Of a DNA stretch of 60,000 nucleotides, positions 11,701 through 23,700 are shown in pieces. The number at the start of each line of letters is the position of its first letter. The first letter of the stretch is position 1. Position numbers and translations under genes: made by a program. Origin of the DNA: Bolinopsis microptera (taxonomy: Eukaryota; Ctenophora; Tentaculata; Lobata; Bolinopsidae). Where the stretch lies: assembly GCF_026151205.1 (NCBI RefSeq), contig NC_087073.1, positions 9,502,411-9,562,410 of the forward strand. The letters are read 5' to 3'. The notes below the pieces were generated by a model. That model did no database searches. It was not told the DNA's origin and saw nothing but the letters and a program-made list of their open reading frames with translations.

Positions 11701-14700
11701 TTCGTTGTAAGTTTAGTTGAGATAACTCGTCAGCAGTGGCGTAACGAAGGGCCCCGCTGACCCCGTTATGTGGGGGGGCCGGGGGCGCCCCAAATCGTCG
11801 TTTGATTGACAGAGTCGTCAGTACCACCTTACAATCATTCCAGAGTACAATCAAGTACCTCTTTGAGTAGACCACAAGTCTTATCAAGAATACCTGCAAA
11901 AGCCGTGACTATACGGTAAACTCTAACTGTTTCAGTGTAATTTATAGGTATTCCGTAAATAATAAAGCAACTAAAAGACAATAAAAAGACAATCGCACTT
12001 GTATTGCTGGGGGTCTTGTATTGCTGGGGGTCCCGATGACTTTGTGATCAGTTATCTATAAAGTACGTCTTTTAGCTTGCTGCATGTTTATCCCTCGTCG
12101 ATCGGTTACATAACCATGCTGCCATATCAGTCACCAAAAATGGATTCACTTCACCGCGACCGGAGACCAACTTTTTGTGCCCTCCATCAAGCAATGAGAT
12201 GCAGTTTAATTCGTCGCTATAAGGTCTCAATTTAAAACTTTTCCCTAGTTTTTTAATAGGCTCTAACTATCATCAAAGCGCTGTGACTAATAAATGACTA
12301 TAATATCATCAAGTCCCACTGAACCCCCTGTTGTTTCAGGAAGAAGAGACGAACGAGGCAAAGCCGACTTATTCCTGTATAATCTGTAGTATCGACAGTG
12401 TGAACACAGAGATGAGACCTATTGCTACCTTTGTCCTGTGTCAACCTGCCTCACTGCTTCTCCACTGTACAGCTCCTGATACCGTACGTTGCTTCTTATT
12501 CTCACAGCTCATTCTCCTTTAATATTATTACAAGTTCCTGTTTACTGGTTACCAGCTTTGATTTTTGAACTTTAGATGGGTTTTCCAAACTTTAACTCTG
12601 CAGGAGCGAGCGATAATGGACGATCGATTTGAAGATATCCCGACCCTGCACTCCACACTCCACGACCACTACACCACCCTCAAGATGCTCTTCTCCTCCG
12701 GTTCCACTTGGCAGGGAATAGGACAGCGCGCGCAGCCTGGGTTACACGTGCAAAGTTGCTGTCATTATCTGCACGTGGAGTGTTATAAAACATACAGTGA
12801 CAGTCAGAGAAGTAGGAGTACTGACCCTCTTCATAATCCTCTCAAAGGTATGTTGCTGACTGCTGAATCTTGATTAACATTCTTTACCATTAATCTGTTT
12901 AAATTCTTTTGCTTATGCGATTCTGAAAGTATAAGTTGAATCAGCTAGATACTCAAGATAGAGATGGGTACTATATTATATATATAAATGTCTTGTGTAA
13001 CAGGTAAAGAGTTGTCGTGTCCTACATGTCGGAGACTCTCTAACACAGTCCTACCTCTCCCTCCAGAACCCTTCTTTAAACCTTACTCTCCTACTGAGGT
13101 AATTGTGACTTAGTCTTAGTCCAACATGTTTGGACTAGTTAACATCCGGTTTAGACTTTGTTTGGATTCTGTTTTGATACTTAGTGAACTTCGTTTTAGG
13201 AATTGTTTATGATCCCCTAGACAGCACGATTAAAATGTATGCATATTTCGACAAAGCAGGATCTTGATAAAAATAGCTAAAATTCCAGTTGAAGATTCCA
13301 GTGTCTCCAGCCACCCAAATACCACTACCCTTTACACACTCCTGTCTTGACAAGTCCTACCAGTCCTCTAACCCAATTAACTGTTTGGGCTGCTCCTCAC
13401 ACAAACTTCACAACAAGATAAAACAGGTTACAAATCTACATTATTTTACACATCTGGAACTTATATCATAAATCATAAAATGTTTCAAAAGTCACGCAAA
13501 ACTTGAATTAATTCACAGATATAATGCCAACACTATAAAGCTATATGATATTGGACATATTCCAGGTATAAAAATACATATTGAATAACATTTTTCAACA
13601 ACTAATGATAAATCCCGTACCGTAGGTGATACAGCAGGCCCCTATAGACCTAGTTAACGCTACTATCCTGAAAGCAACTAAAACCCCGTACTATACCTCC
13701 GTGGAACAGTTCGTCAACTCTCTCGAGGTTTGGAATATTCTGGATATCAGTTTATTAATAGATTAATCTATTGTTAATATATTGTTAATATATTTCTAAA
13801 GTACTATATATACATCCAACATGTAATAAGGAACTTTTTAAAAGCACTGCAGCAAATTCTGCAAACAAAATCATTGGGCTGATGGTGCACCTTGGTATCT
13901 CTGAAAGCATTATATATATTAAATAGGTGGGCGTGTTCAGATGTAGGTGTTTTCTTGATTTATGGTCAAAGAAGCAGTGTACTGCTAAGTTATACATTGT
14001 TATTATATGTAAATATGTTGGTATCGCCTTTATACATATTATATAGTTGTATTGACGATGGTCTGGATGTAAATTAGCCATTTTAAAGACCGACTCGGTA
14101 GTTCTACATTATAGTATTAAAATTATATGTTTCGATTGTGGTATAAATATTCGTTTGCTCGATATTTTAAATCATTATCCACCGTAAGGTGTACTACTTA
14201 ACGTCCAATGATCTGATTTGCTGGATCTTTTTCTGCATCTTTGAAAGTTCATTATATTATGATTGCATAGTATATATTTCATGAATGTGTATCGATATTA
14301 GTGCTGCTATATTTATATATTTATTTAATGTCTCGTATTCATAGTATCGGATTCTGAAAATCGATTGGGAACATTAGCTCTGTCGAATCCATTCGAATGT
14401 TTAACAATGGCAAATCTTAATTTTTTTCTGAGCAACATATTAATTAGACGTTTCTCTAAATTCTTAACTTTGTGACCACTGTAACCACTCTGGCAGGACT
14501 ACTACAAGAAGTACGTTGAACAGAAGACCCTATCCCAGCAAGACATCCTGATCCTGTCCCTACACACGACGCTGCAGTGTGAGCTGATTGAGAGGAATAA
14601 CAATCTCACCACTGATCTGGAATGTTCCAGGAAATACTGCACTGGTTAGTCTGTTCAGATCTGAAGATTTTACTGAACACTAAAACTCAGAGTTATTGCG

Positions 14701-17700
14701 CCCCTGTTTTGCAGTACATATTTTATGTCGTGCTCTTTCAACTCAATCAATCCTCATTTATCAATGACCATTGATCAAATTTAAGATGGACAATAGATAC
14801 AAATCTTTTCAGATTTAAATAATTGTATCGAGCTTAAAATTCGATTAATGAGCTCAACAGTGACATTTATACGTTTCTCTGAGCTGACAAGTTGTGTTTT
14901 GTTTAGTTTTACATCTTAATGTTTACATTAATAACAAGCACACGAGCCACATGATTCCCCCAACAGTTTTTATTTTAACAACTCTGATTTATATATTAGT
15001 TACAATCCTGCCCTTATTAGCGAGTATATAAAACAACGTGTTTCAGGTCGCCTGATTAGCGTGCTGGCCACACAATCCAACATGTTGATAGAATGTCATT
15101 CCAGCAATGACCTGCTCCTAGAACTGATACACATGTTGAATAGTGGGGGTCCGGGGGTTGGAGCCCCCAGTAAGCAGCCAGCCGGGGGTCCTAAGTTACC
15201 TTTGGTGCTCAGGAGCCGTCCTGGTTACTGCTGAAGTTTGTGCTCTTTTCCAAGTTGCAGATCGACTGGGAAAAGTAAGTTTAGCGTTATAGTGGCCTGC
15301 TATTGACGTAGTTTGTAATAAAATTGATCATTGCTCTATATTGTGATGTACAACTTTGATAAAAGTCGCTTAGCAACAAGTGTACATTCCTCGACAGCAT
15401 AATATTATGTACATTCTTAGATTATATTTACGGTATGAGGGGTTAGCAATCGGTATTCTTTTTACTCTGTCTTCAGTACCGAGCAGAATTCTTCGAATAG
15501 TTCTTATACATATAAACGTGGGGGGGGGGTGTAACCCAAAAAAACCCAACTCCTACCCAAGAAAAGGTAATACTGGGATTGGGTTTTTTTAGGTTTTTTT
15601 GGGTTTTTTAAACAAAATTTAAACAAAATTCTAGCCATTTCATTAATTGTATTGAATGTGAATTATTTCCCACTGAGTCTTACCTACGTGTTGTTCTCAT
15701 GTCTTAACTTAATAGATAGTTTACATAGTATATGAGTGTGTTTATATTGATAGTATGTTATCACGATAGCAAACAGGATGTCTCGATCATCGAGATATAA
15801 TCCATATGAATGCACAAAGTGGAAATGTGCCAAATGTGGCAAATGTGTTCTCCTGTCATGGAAGGAGGCTATGACGAAGGTCAAGGGCAAGTCAAAGCAC
15901 ATGACTTAAATTACTTGACTTAAGGCGGCTTCAGAGTCCGAGTCTCAATGATGTGTCTCCAAAGCTTTCTGTCCGCCATAAGCTCCTTAATCTCCCCAGT
16001 GTTCTTGAGTACGGTGTCACTTATTAGGTTATCGACGAAAGTGAGCGGTGGTATGCCCCTCCCTCTGGTCCCATGGCTAGGTTCCCGAAGGAGAAGTTGG
16101 TGTACTGCCAGGTCATCATATCGCTGGATCTCTGGATGTGCCCAGCCGACCTCATTCTTCTGGCCTGTATCTTCGAACTAACTCTTGGGAGTGATTTAAA
16201 GCCCTCCTTGTTGGTGCGATGTTCTCTCCAGTCCACGTTTAGGGCCATCCAAAGCATTTTACTGTAACATCCGTCTATTCTTTTCAAAGATTCTTTCATT
16301 GTCCACGTTTCCGTTCCATACAGGAAGATTGATTCAACTGTAGCCTTGAAACAGACGGATCTTTAAATCTCGGCGCAAATTGGACCTCCATATAGCCTTC
16401 ATTTAGTGGTAGGCAGCCCATGCCTTGGCCTTGCGTACCCTTAAGTCGTGCTCTGTTGTACTTATCCAGGCTCCTGGGTAGAAAAAATCCTCAACTTCCT
16501 CTAAGGGGGGGGGGGGGGGGGGGGGGTGACATGTCTCCAATGTCTCCCGCACCTTATCTTTTCGAAAAAGACAAAGACATTGGAGACATTGGAGACATTG
16601 GAGACATTGGAGACACAGCTTTTGGAGACATTGGAGACATTGGGGACATTAGGGACATTAGAGACACAGCTTTTGGAAACATTGGAGACATTGGGGACAT
16701 TGGGGACATTGGAGACATTGGGGACATTAGGGACATAAAATGGATATTAGGGGCATTGGAGACATTGGAGACACAGCTTTTGGAGACTCCTCCTCCTCCT
16801 CCTCCTCCTCCTCCTCCTCAGTCGTTCTCCTCCTCCTCCTGAGTCCTCCTCCTGGGACCTGGGTCCTCCTCCTGGGTCCTCCTCCGGACCTCCTGGGTCC
16901 TCCTTCTCCTGGGTCCTCCTCCTCCTCTTCATCCTCCTCCTCTTCCTCCTCAATCATCAGTCCTCCTCAATCCTCCTCCTCATCCTTCTCGTCAGTACTC
17001 TTCCTCCTCAGTCCTTCCCAAGTCCCCCTCCTCCTCAGTCCTCCCCCAGTCCCCCTCCTCCTATTCAATCCTCCTCCTCCTCCTCAGTTCTCCTCAGTCC
17101 TCCTCCTTCTCAGTCCTCCTCCTGAGTCCTCTTCCTGAGTCCTCCTCCTGAATCCTCCTCCTCTTCCTGAGTCCTCCTCCTCCTAGGTCCTCCTCCTTCT
17201 CCTCCTCCTCCTCCTCAGTCCTTCTCCTCCTCCTCCTCCTCCCTCTCAGTCATCCTCCTCAGCCATCCTCCTCAGCCATCCTCCTCAGCCATCCTCCTCA
17301 GCCATCCTCCTCAGCCATCCTCCTCAGCCATCCTCCTCAGCCATCCTCCTCAGCCATCCTCCTCAGCCATCCTCCTCAGCCATCATCCTCAGTACTCCTC
17401 AGTCCTCCTCCTCAGTCCTCATCCTCCTCCTCAGTCCTCCTCATCCTTCTCCTTAGTCCTCCTCCTCCATTCTTTCATTGTCCACGTTTCCGTTCCATAC
17501 AGGAAGATTGATTCAACTGTAGCCTTGAAACAGACGGATCTTTAAATCTCGGCGCAAATTGGACCTCCATATAGCCTTCATTTAGTGGTAGGCAGCCCAT
17601 GCCTTGGCCTTGCGTACCCTTAAGTCGTGCTCTGTTGTACTTATCCAGGCTCCTGGGTAGAAAAAATCCTCAACTTCCTCTAAGGGGGGGGGGGGGGGGG

Positions 17701-20700
17701 GTGACATGTCTCCAATGTCTCCCGCACCTTATCTTTTCGAAAAAGACAAAGACATTGGAGACATTGGAGACATTGGAGACATTGGAGACACAGCTTTTGG
17801 AGACATTGGAGACATTGGGGACATTAGGGACATTAGAGACACAGCTTTTGGAAACATTGGAGACATTGGGGACATTGGGGACATTGGAGACATTGGGGAC
17901 ATTAGGGACATAAAATGGATATTAGGGGCATTGGAGACATTGGAGACACAGCTTTTGGAGACTCCTCCTCCTCCTCCTCCTCCTCCTCCTCCTCAGTCGT
18001 TCTCCTCCTCCTCCTGAGTCCTCCTCCTGGGACCTGGGTCCTCCTCCTGGGTCCTCCTCCGGACCTCCTGGGTCCTCCTTCTCCTGGGTCCTCCTCCTCC
18101 TCTTCATCCTCCTCCTCTTCCTCCTCAATCATCAGTCCTCCTCAATCCTCCTCCTCATCCTTCTCGTCAGTACTCTTCCTCCTCAGTCCTTCCCAAGTCC
18201 CCCTCCTCCTCAGTCCTCCCCCAGTCCCCCTCCTCCTATTCAATCCTCCTCCTCCTCCTCAGTTCTCCTCAGTCCTCCTCCTTCTCAGTCCTCCTCCTGA
18301 GTCCTCTTCCTGAGTCCTCCTCCTGAATCCTCCTCCTCTTCCTGAGTCCTCCTCCTCCTAGGTCCTCCTCCTTCTCCTCCTCCTCCTCCTCAGTCCTTCT
18401 CCTCCTCCTCCTCCTCCCTCTCAGTCATCCTCCTCAGCCATCCTCCTCAGCCATCCTCCTCAGCCATCCTCCTCAGCCATCCTCCTCAGCCATCCTCCTC
18501 AGCCATCCTCCTCAGCCATCCTCCTCAGCCATCCTCCTCAGCCATCCTCCTCAGCCATCATCCTCAGTACTCCTCAGTCCTCCTCCTCAGTCCTCATCCT
18601 CCTCCTCAGTCCTCCTCATCCTTCTCCTTAGTCCTCCTCCTCCTCAGTCCTCCCCAGTCCCCCTCCTCCTCCTATTCACTCCTCCTCCTCCTCCTCAGTT
18701 TTCCTGAGTCCTCCTCCTGAGTCCTCCTCCTCCTGAGTCCTCCTCCTGGGTCCTCCTCCTCCTAGGTCCTCCTCCTTCTCCTCCTCAGTCCTTCTCCTCC
18801 TCCTCAGTCCTCTTCCTCCTCCTCCTCCCTCTCAGTCATCCTCCTCAGCCATTCTCCTCAGCTATCCTCCTCAGTCCTCCTCAGTCCTCATCCTCCTCCT
18901 CAGTCCTCCTCCTCATGGGTCTTCCTCCTCTTCATCCTCCTCAGTCCTCAGTCCTCCTCCTCATCCTTCTCCTCAGTCCTCTTCCTTTTCAGTCCTCCTG
19001 AGTCCTCCTCCTCCTCTTCCTTCTGAGTCCTCCTGGGTCCTCATCCTCCTAGGTCCTCCTCCTTCTCCTTCTCCTCAGTCCTTCTTCTCCTCCTCCTCCC
19101 TCTCAGTCATCCTCCTCAGCCATCCTATTCAGCCATCCTCCTCAGTACTCCTCAGTCCTCCTCCTTCTCTGTCCTCCTCAGTCCTCTTCCTGAGTCCTCC
19201 TCCTAGGTCTTCCTCCTCTTCATCCTCCTCAGTCCTCAGTCCTCCTCCTCAGTCCTCCTCCTCATCCTTCTCGTCAGTCTTCTTCATCCTCAGTCCTCCC
19301 CCAGTCCCCCTCCTCCTCCTATTCAGTCCTCCTCCTCCTCAGTTCTCCTCAGTCCTCTTCCTTTTCAGTCCTCCTGAGTCCTCCTCTTCCTCCTGAGTCC
19401 TCCTCCTGGGTCCTCATCCTCCTAGGTCTTCCTCCTTCTCCTTCTCCTCAGTCCTTCTTCTCCTCCTCCTCCCTATCAGTCATCCTCCTCAGCCATCCTC
19501 CTCAGTACTCCTCAGTTATCCTCCTTCTCTGTCCTCCTCAGTCCTCTTCCTGAGTCCTCCTCCTCCTGAGTCCTCCTCCTGGGTCCTCCTCCTGGGTCCT
19601 CCTCCTCTTGGGTCCTCCTCCTCCTAGGTCCTCCTCCTCAGTCATCCTCCTCAGCCATCCTCCTCAGCCATCCTCCACAGCCATCCTCCTCAGCCATCCT
19701 CCTCAGCCATCCTCCTCAGCCATCCTCCTCAGCCATCCTCCTCAGTACTCCTCAGTCCTCCTCCTTCTCAGTCCTCCTCAGTCTCTTCCTGAGTCCTCCT
19801 CCTGAGTCCTCATCCTCCTCCTTCTCCTCCTAAGTCCTCCTCCTGGGTCATCCTCCTCCTAGATCCTCCTCCTTCTCCAATCATACATCTACGTCTCCAG
19901 TGTCTCCAATGTCTCCAATGTCTCCAAAAGCTTTGTCTCCAATGTCTCCAATGTCCCCAATGTCTCCAATGTCTCCAAAAGCTGTGTCTCCAATGTCTCC
20001 AATGTCTCCAGGACATGTCTCTGCACCCTATCTTTTCAAAAAAGACAAAAGACATTGGAGACATTGGAGACATGTCACCCCCCCCTCTAAGGCATGTCCG
20101 TCCTTAGAAGTTATTGTGTGTGGCTCCTCTTCTACTAAATTAACAGTAAGATGCTTGGTTTTAGACAAAAGAGATTTTCTGCCTCCTCATCAGATGAGGC
20201 TTCTGTAGGACTGTAGCATGTGATGACAGTGAGCCTGCGCTTTCCATTGAAAGACATGGTGAGGATCCTTGCGCTGTAAGATTTTATAAGACTTAAATAG
20301 CCTCATATGCTGTCCTCGTCAAGATGATTCCTACTCTCCCATTAGAAGCGCCAGCTGCGTTTCTCCACGCAGATGAGGTCACTAGATGAATCCCTTTGTT
20401 CATCTTTTCTATCCTGGTAGGCTCAGAATGCACTACATGATGTTCTTGCAGGCCAAGGATGTGCAGTTTGATTCGACAAAATAGTTCTGCAAGTTCGATG
20501 CGTTTGTGCTGTTCTCTGGCTGTTCTTATGTTAAATGTGCTAACCTTAGCAGTCCTTTTACATGATACAATACAATTGATGTTCATATTTTTTTGATGTT
20601 TTCTTGTTTGACTTTCTGTAGAAATAGGTCATGTCGTGTTGTGGAGACCGAGTTATCAGCTTCTGTAATAGCAGCGTAATTACCCCGGCAACCACTTCCA

Positions 20701-23700
20701 CTAGAAAAATAAGGGGCTTTAACCCTTAAGCTGTTGATAAGATTCATCTTGACTTTTCAGTTGGCTCACAATCCTGTGCAGTCCCCTGCACATTGGCAGT
20801 GGATTGTGTTCTTAACTCTTGCGCCACTAAAAGAGTAAAAGGTTAAGGCAATCCGCTTGAACAAAAGCCATCTTTAACTCTCACCGTAATATCTTGGGTA
20901 TCTTGAGTATGTAATTGCACGAACATAATATGCTATACAAGACAAATGTGACACTTCCTTTTTCTACCAAACAGCATCAGTTGTAATCCTTACCCAATCG
21001 TCACCTGCTCCAGTGTGGGACTTTCTGATTTTATCCCAAAGCATAAGGAGGTTAGAGTGAGAACAGAGCTACACTTTAGCGGGGACTAACCCTTCCCCTG
21101 ACTACCTCGTTACCCGGTACCCCGGGCATAGGGAGCCGTATCCTGACTACCAGAGTGTGGTCCAGTCTAGCTGGGTCATAGTAGACTAGGTTGAACAGGG
21201 TAACAGCCAACACATCTTTAGCTACTGTGCAATCCACAGTAAAGATTTACGAGTCTCAAAGCCTCTTGTAGACCGAGAGTTAAGGAGTCAATAGATCAAA
21301 TTATTGAACTTCCGGGGCTCAATGTCTCCCGTCGACCGTCCTGCCTTTAGCCTGGACCCCCTGTCCAGTATCCAGTCTTCACCACGTGGAGGTAGTGGCT
21401 TTCATCATGCTGTCCGATGAGTGTCTGGAAGATGGCACCAGCAGGATACCCCTTTTCAAAGTTCTGGGAGCCTCACATCAGACCAGGGCTTCCACCCAGC
21501 TTCTATCCAGCGGTGACGCCTTGGGCCACCTAAGCTTCACACAACCATTGAAAGACCACCTGCCTACTTGTAAAAATTTTGATGATGCGATAAGAACACT
21601 GTAACTTTGAAGGAGAGGCTTTCCAACCATCTTCTGACGGAGCAGAGAGTGACGAAGCGGAAACAGATGATGAAGAAGAGGAAGTGGAGGATATTGACTC
21701 ATCAGAGGAATGGGCGAAAATAGTAACTGTGTACAGGGACAAAAGGATTTCGCGGCATGTACGAAATCGCGAAATTTCCCATTCTCCGCGACAAATTTTA
21801 TGTATAGTTTAATATACCGCGAAATGTAATTCGCGGTATCGCGATTTTTGGCAAAAATCGCCGCGAAATCCTTTTGTCCCTGACTGTGTATGGTGATGCT
21901 CTGCATCATGATATGGCTGTTGAGGTTTGCCTCAATGGAGGGCGAGATCGAATGCCATCCCAGTCAAGATTTTAGCGACTCCAGGGCCATAAACAAGCGA
22001 AGATATCACTTAATATCACATGTGATCACGCAGCTGATGGTAACTGCAAGATTCTTTCAGTTGGAGATAGAGCATGGTTTCTCGTTAAGCGGATGATCAG
22101 GAAAACGGAAACAGAGATCGTGAAGGTGAGAAGAAAGGCTTTATTCCTCTCGTACCGGTTGCGGTCAGGGTTGGGGTCATCAGTGAGTTGCGTCCCTACT
22201 AACTCAATTTGCCATGGCCATCGAAGTGAGCATTACATATGGCTGATATCATATCTGGATGGCCAACTTCTTCTGAGCACATCAGTGAATAAAATACTGC
22301 TTTTGGGTGATATTTAAGCGATTATATCTATTGTGATGTTGTAGTGATGAACAACAACAGTGATGTTGTACTGATAATTGTTTTGCTAGGTGCCTACATG
22401 ACTTTATTTCCTTCAAATGAAACATTTGTAAAAAACCCAACTCCTACCCTGAAAAAGGTCATACTGGGATTGGGTTTTTTTGGGTTACACCCCCCCCCAA
22501 ACGTTAGTTGATATCTCCAAATATTGATGCCTTATAGAGACATGGTATTGCCTTTGTCAACAAGATCAGAAAGCAGGAAGCCAATTATTGCCTGTATGTT
22601 TATTGTTTATTGGCTAAGCGCCAGGAATTAATATAATATCACCATTTGGAAATCTTAAATTTTACCACCTAATATAAGACGTTTTCCTACCCCCAGTTTT
22701 ACCACCACTAATTTTACCACCCCTCAGTTTCGTGATAGTGGTAAGACTACTTTTCACGCTACAGTCAATGCGAGCTCTCCACTCTGTGGTAGCCAAGTTC
22801 TCCCACGATGAACAACTTGCGTGGAATTACAAGAAGAACTCGTCAGAATGTGATGACTTCCAGGCTCTACTCGGTAATAATTAGTAATTATACTAATTAT
22901 CCACCTTTATTTCTAGATAATTAATCTAGAATATTAATATTGAATATTACGTATCAGTTAGGTGCTAATTTAATGGAGGTGCTGTTGAAAGTTACTGCAG
23001 CACCTTAGAAAAATTAGCTACAGAACCCCTTCTTGTGTTGAGGCTTACAAGATATTTCTTGTACAGTGCGATAAGCAAGATACACTAATACAGCCAGGAT
23101 CTATAAATATGGTTTATAGATCCTGTTTATTAAATATGGTATAAACAAATTAAAAAAAAGTAGTTTTCTGCGGAACATCAGAACATGTGTGCACTATTCA
23201 GTAGTTTGCATTGTCTGTTATAGAGTGTACAATGTTAGCAATTTGATGGCAAATAGCCAAGTAGAGATAATATATTTCTGGCGATTGGTAAACAAATCAA
23301 AACACTTAATAAAGTTATAACACCTTACTTAACACAATCATCAGTTATCTGCTATTTGTTTACGAACAGTTAAGAAATTCTAATACAATAAGATCTAGTC
23401 TCTACCATTATCATTACATTATTAACTCCCATCCCCGTCCTGTTCTAACTCTCTACCTGTACACTTCCAGGAGTAACATGCGGAGAACTGTCCAGACTAG
23501 GAATACACGCCACTGTCGGTGAGATGGATATTACTAGTTACGTGTGGAGCTTACAGTCTATTGAAGCTAATTTACAGGTCAGTGTATGCTTCACATGACG
23601 TTAGCTTTTAACAGTAAACTTCAAAATGGTATAGCCTCCTGATCATTCAGGTTCAGCTGTGATTTAATTTCACAACGATTTTCCTATCTCTGAACATTTA

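Larger units (their letters stand above)
15520..22498. mobile_element. Large G-run-ended TIR element (~6.98 kb) in a UBR3 intron
   Basis: The left end is ten G followed by TGTAACCCAAAAAAACCCAA, and the right end is its exact inverse, TTGGGTTTTTTTGGGTTACA followed by nine C. Flanks carry the same six bases, AAACGT, at 15514-15519 and 22499-22504, as expected of a target-site duplication. Just inside each TIR lies the same short module (CTCCTACCC to ATACTGGGA) in direct orientation, followed by the inverted repeat again, so each end is itself a hairpin. Removing the element and one TSD leaves a host intron of 468 bases, similar to its neighbours. The interior is a LINE, a second G-run element and a decayed coding remnant. 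The alternative is two short MITEs, each truncated at one end; the matching TSD argues against that. Confidence 0.6.

Noticed and set aside
16420-18313. Long ORFs of Ser-, Glu-, Arg- or Pro-rich protein on both strands
   Set aside because: They are translations of CCT/GGA and GGAGACATT arrays and occur twice because of the tandem duplication. Composition is entirely that of the microsatellite.
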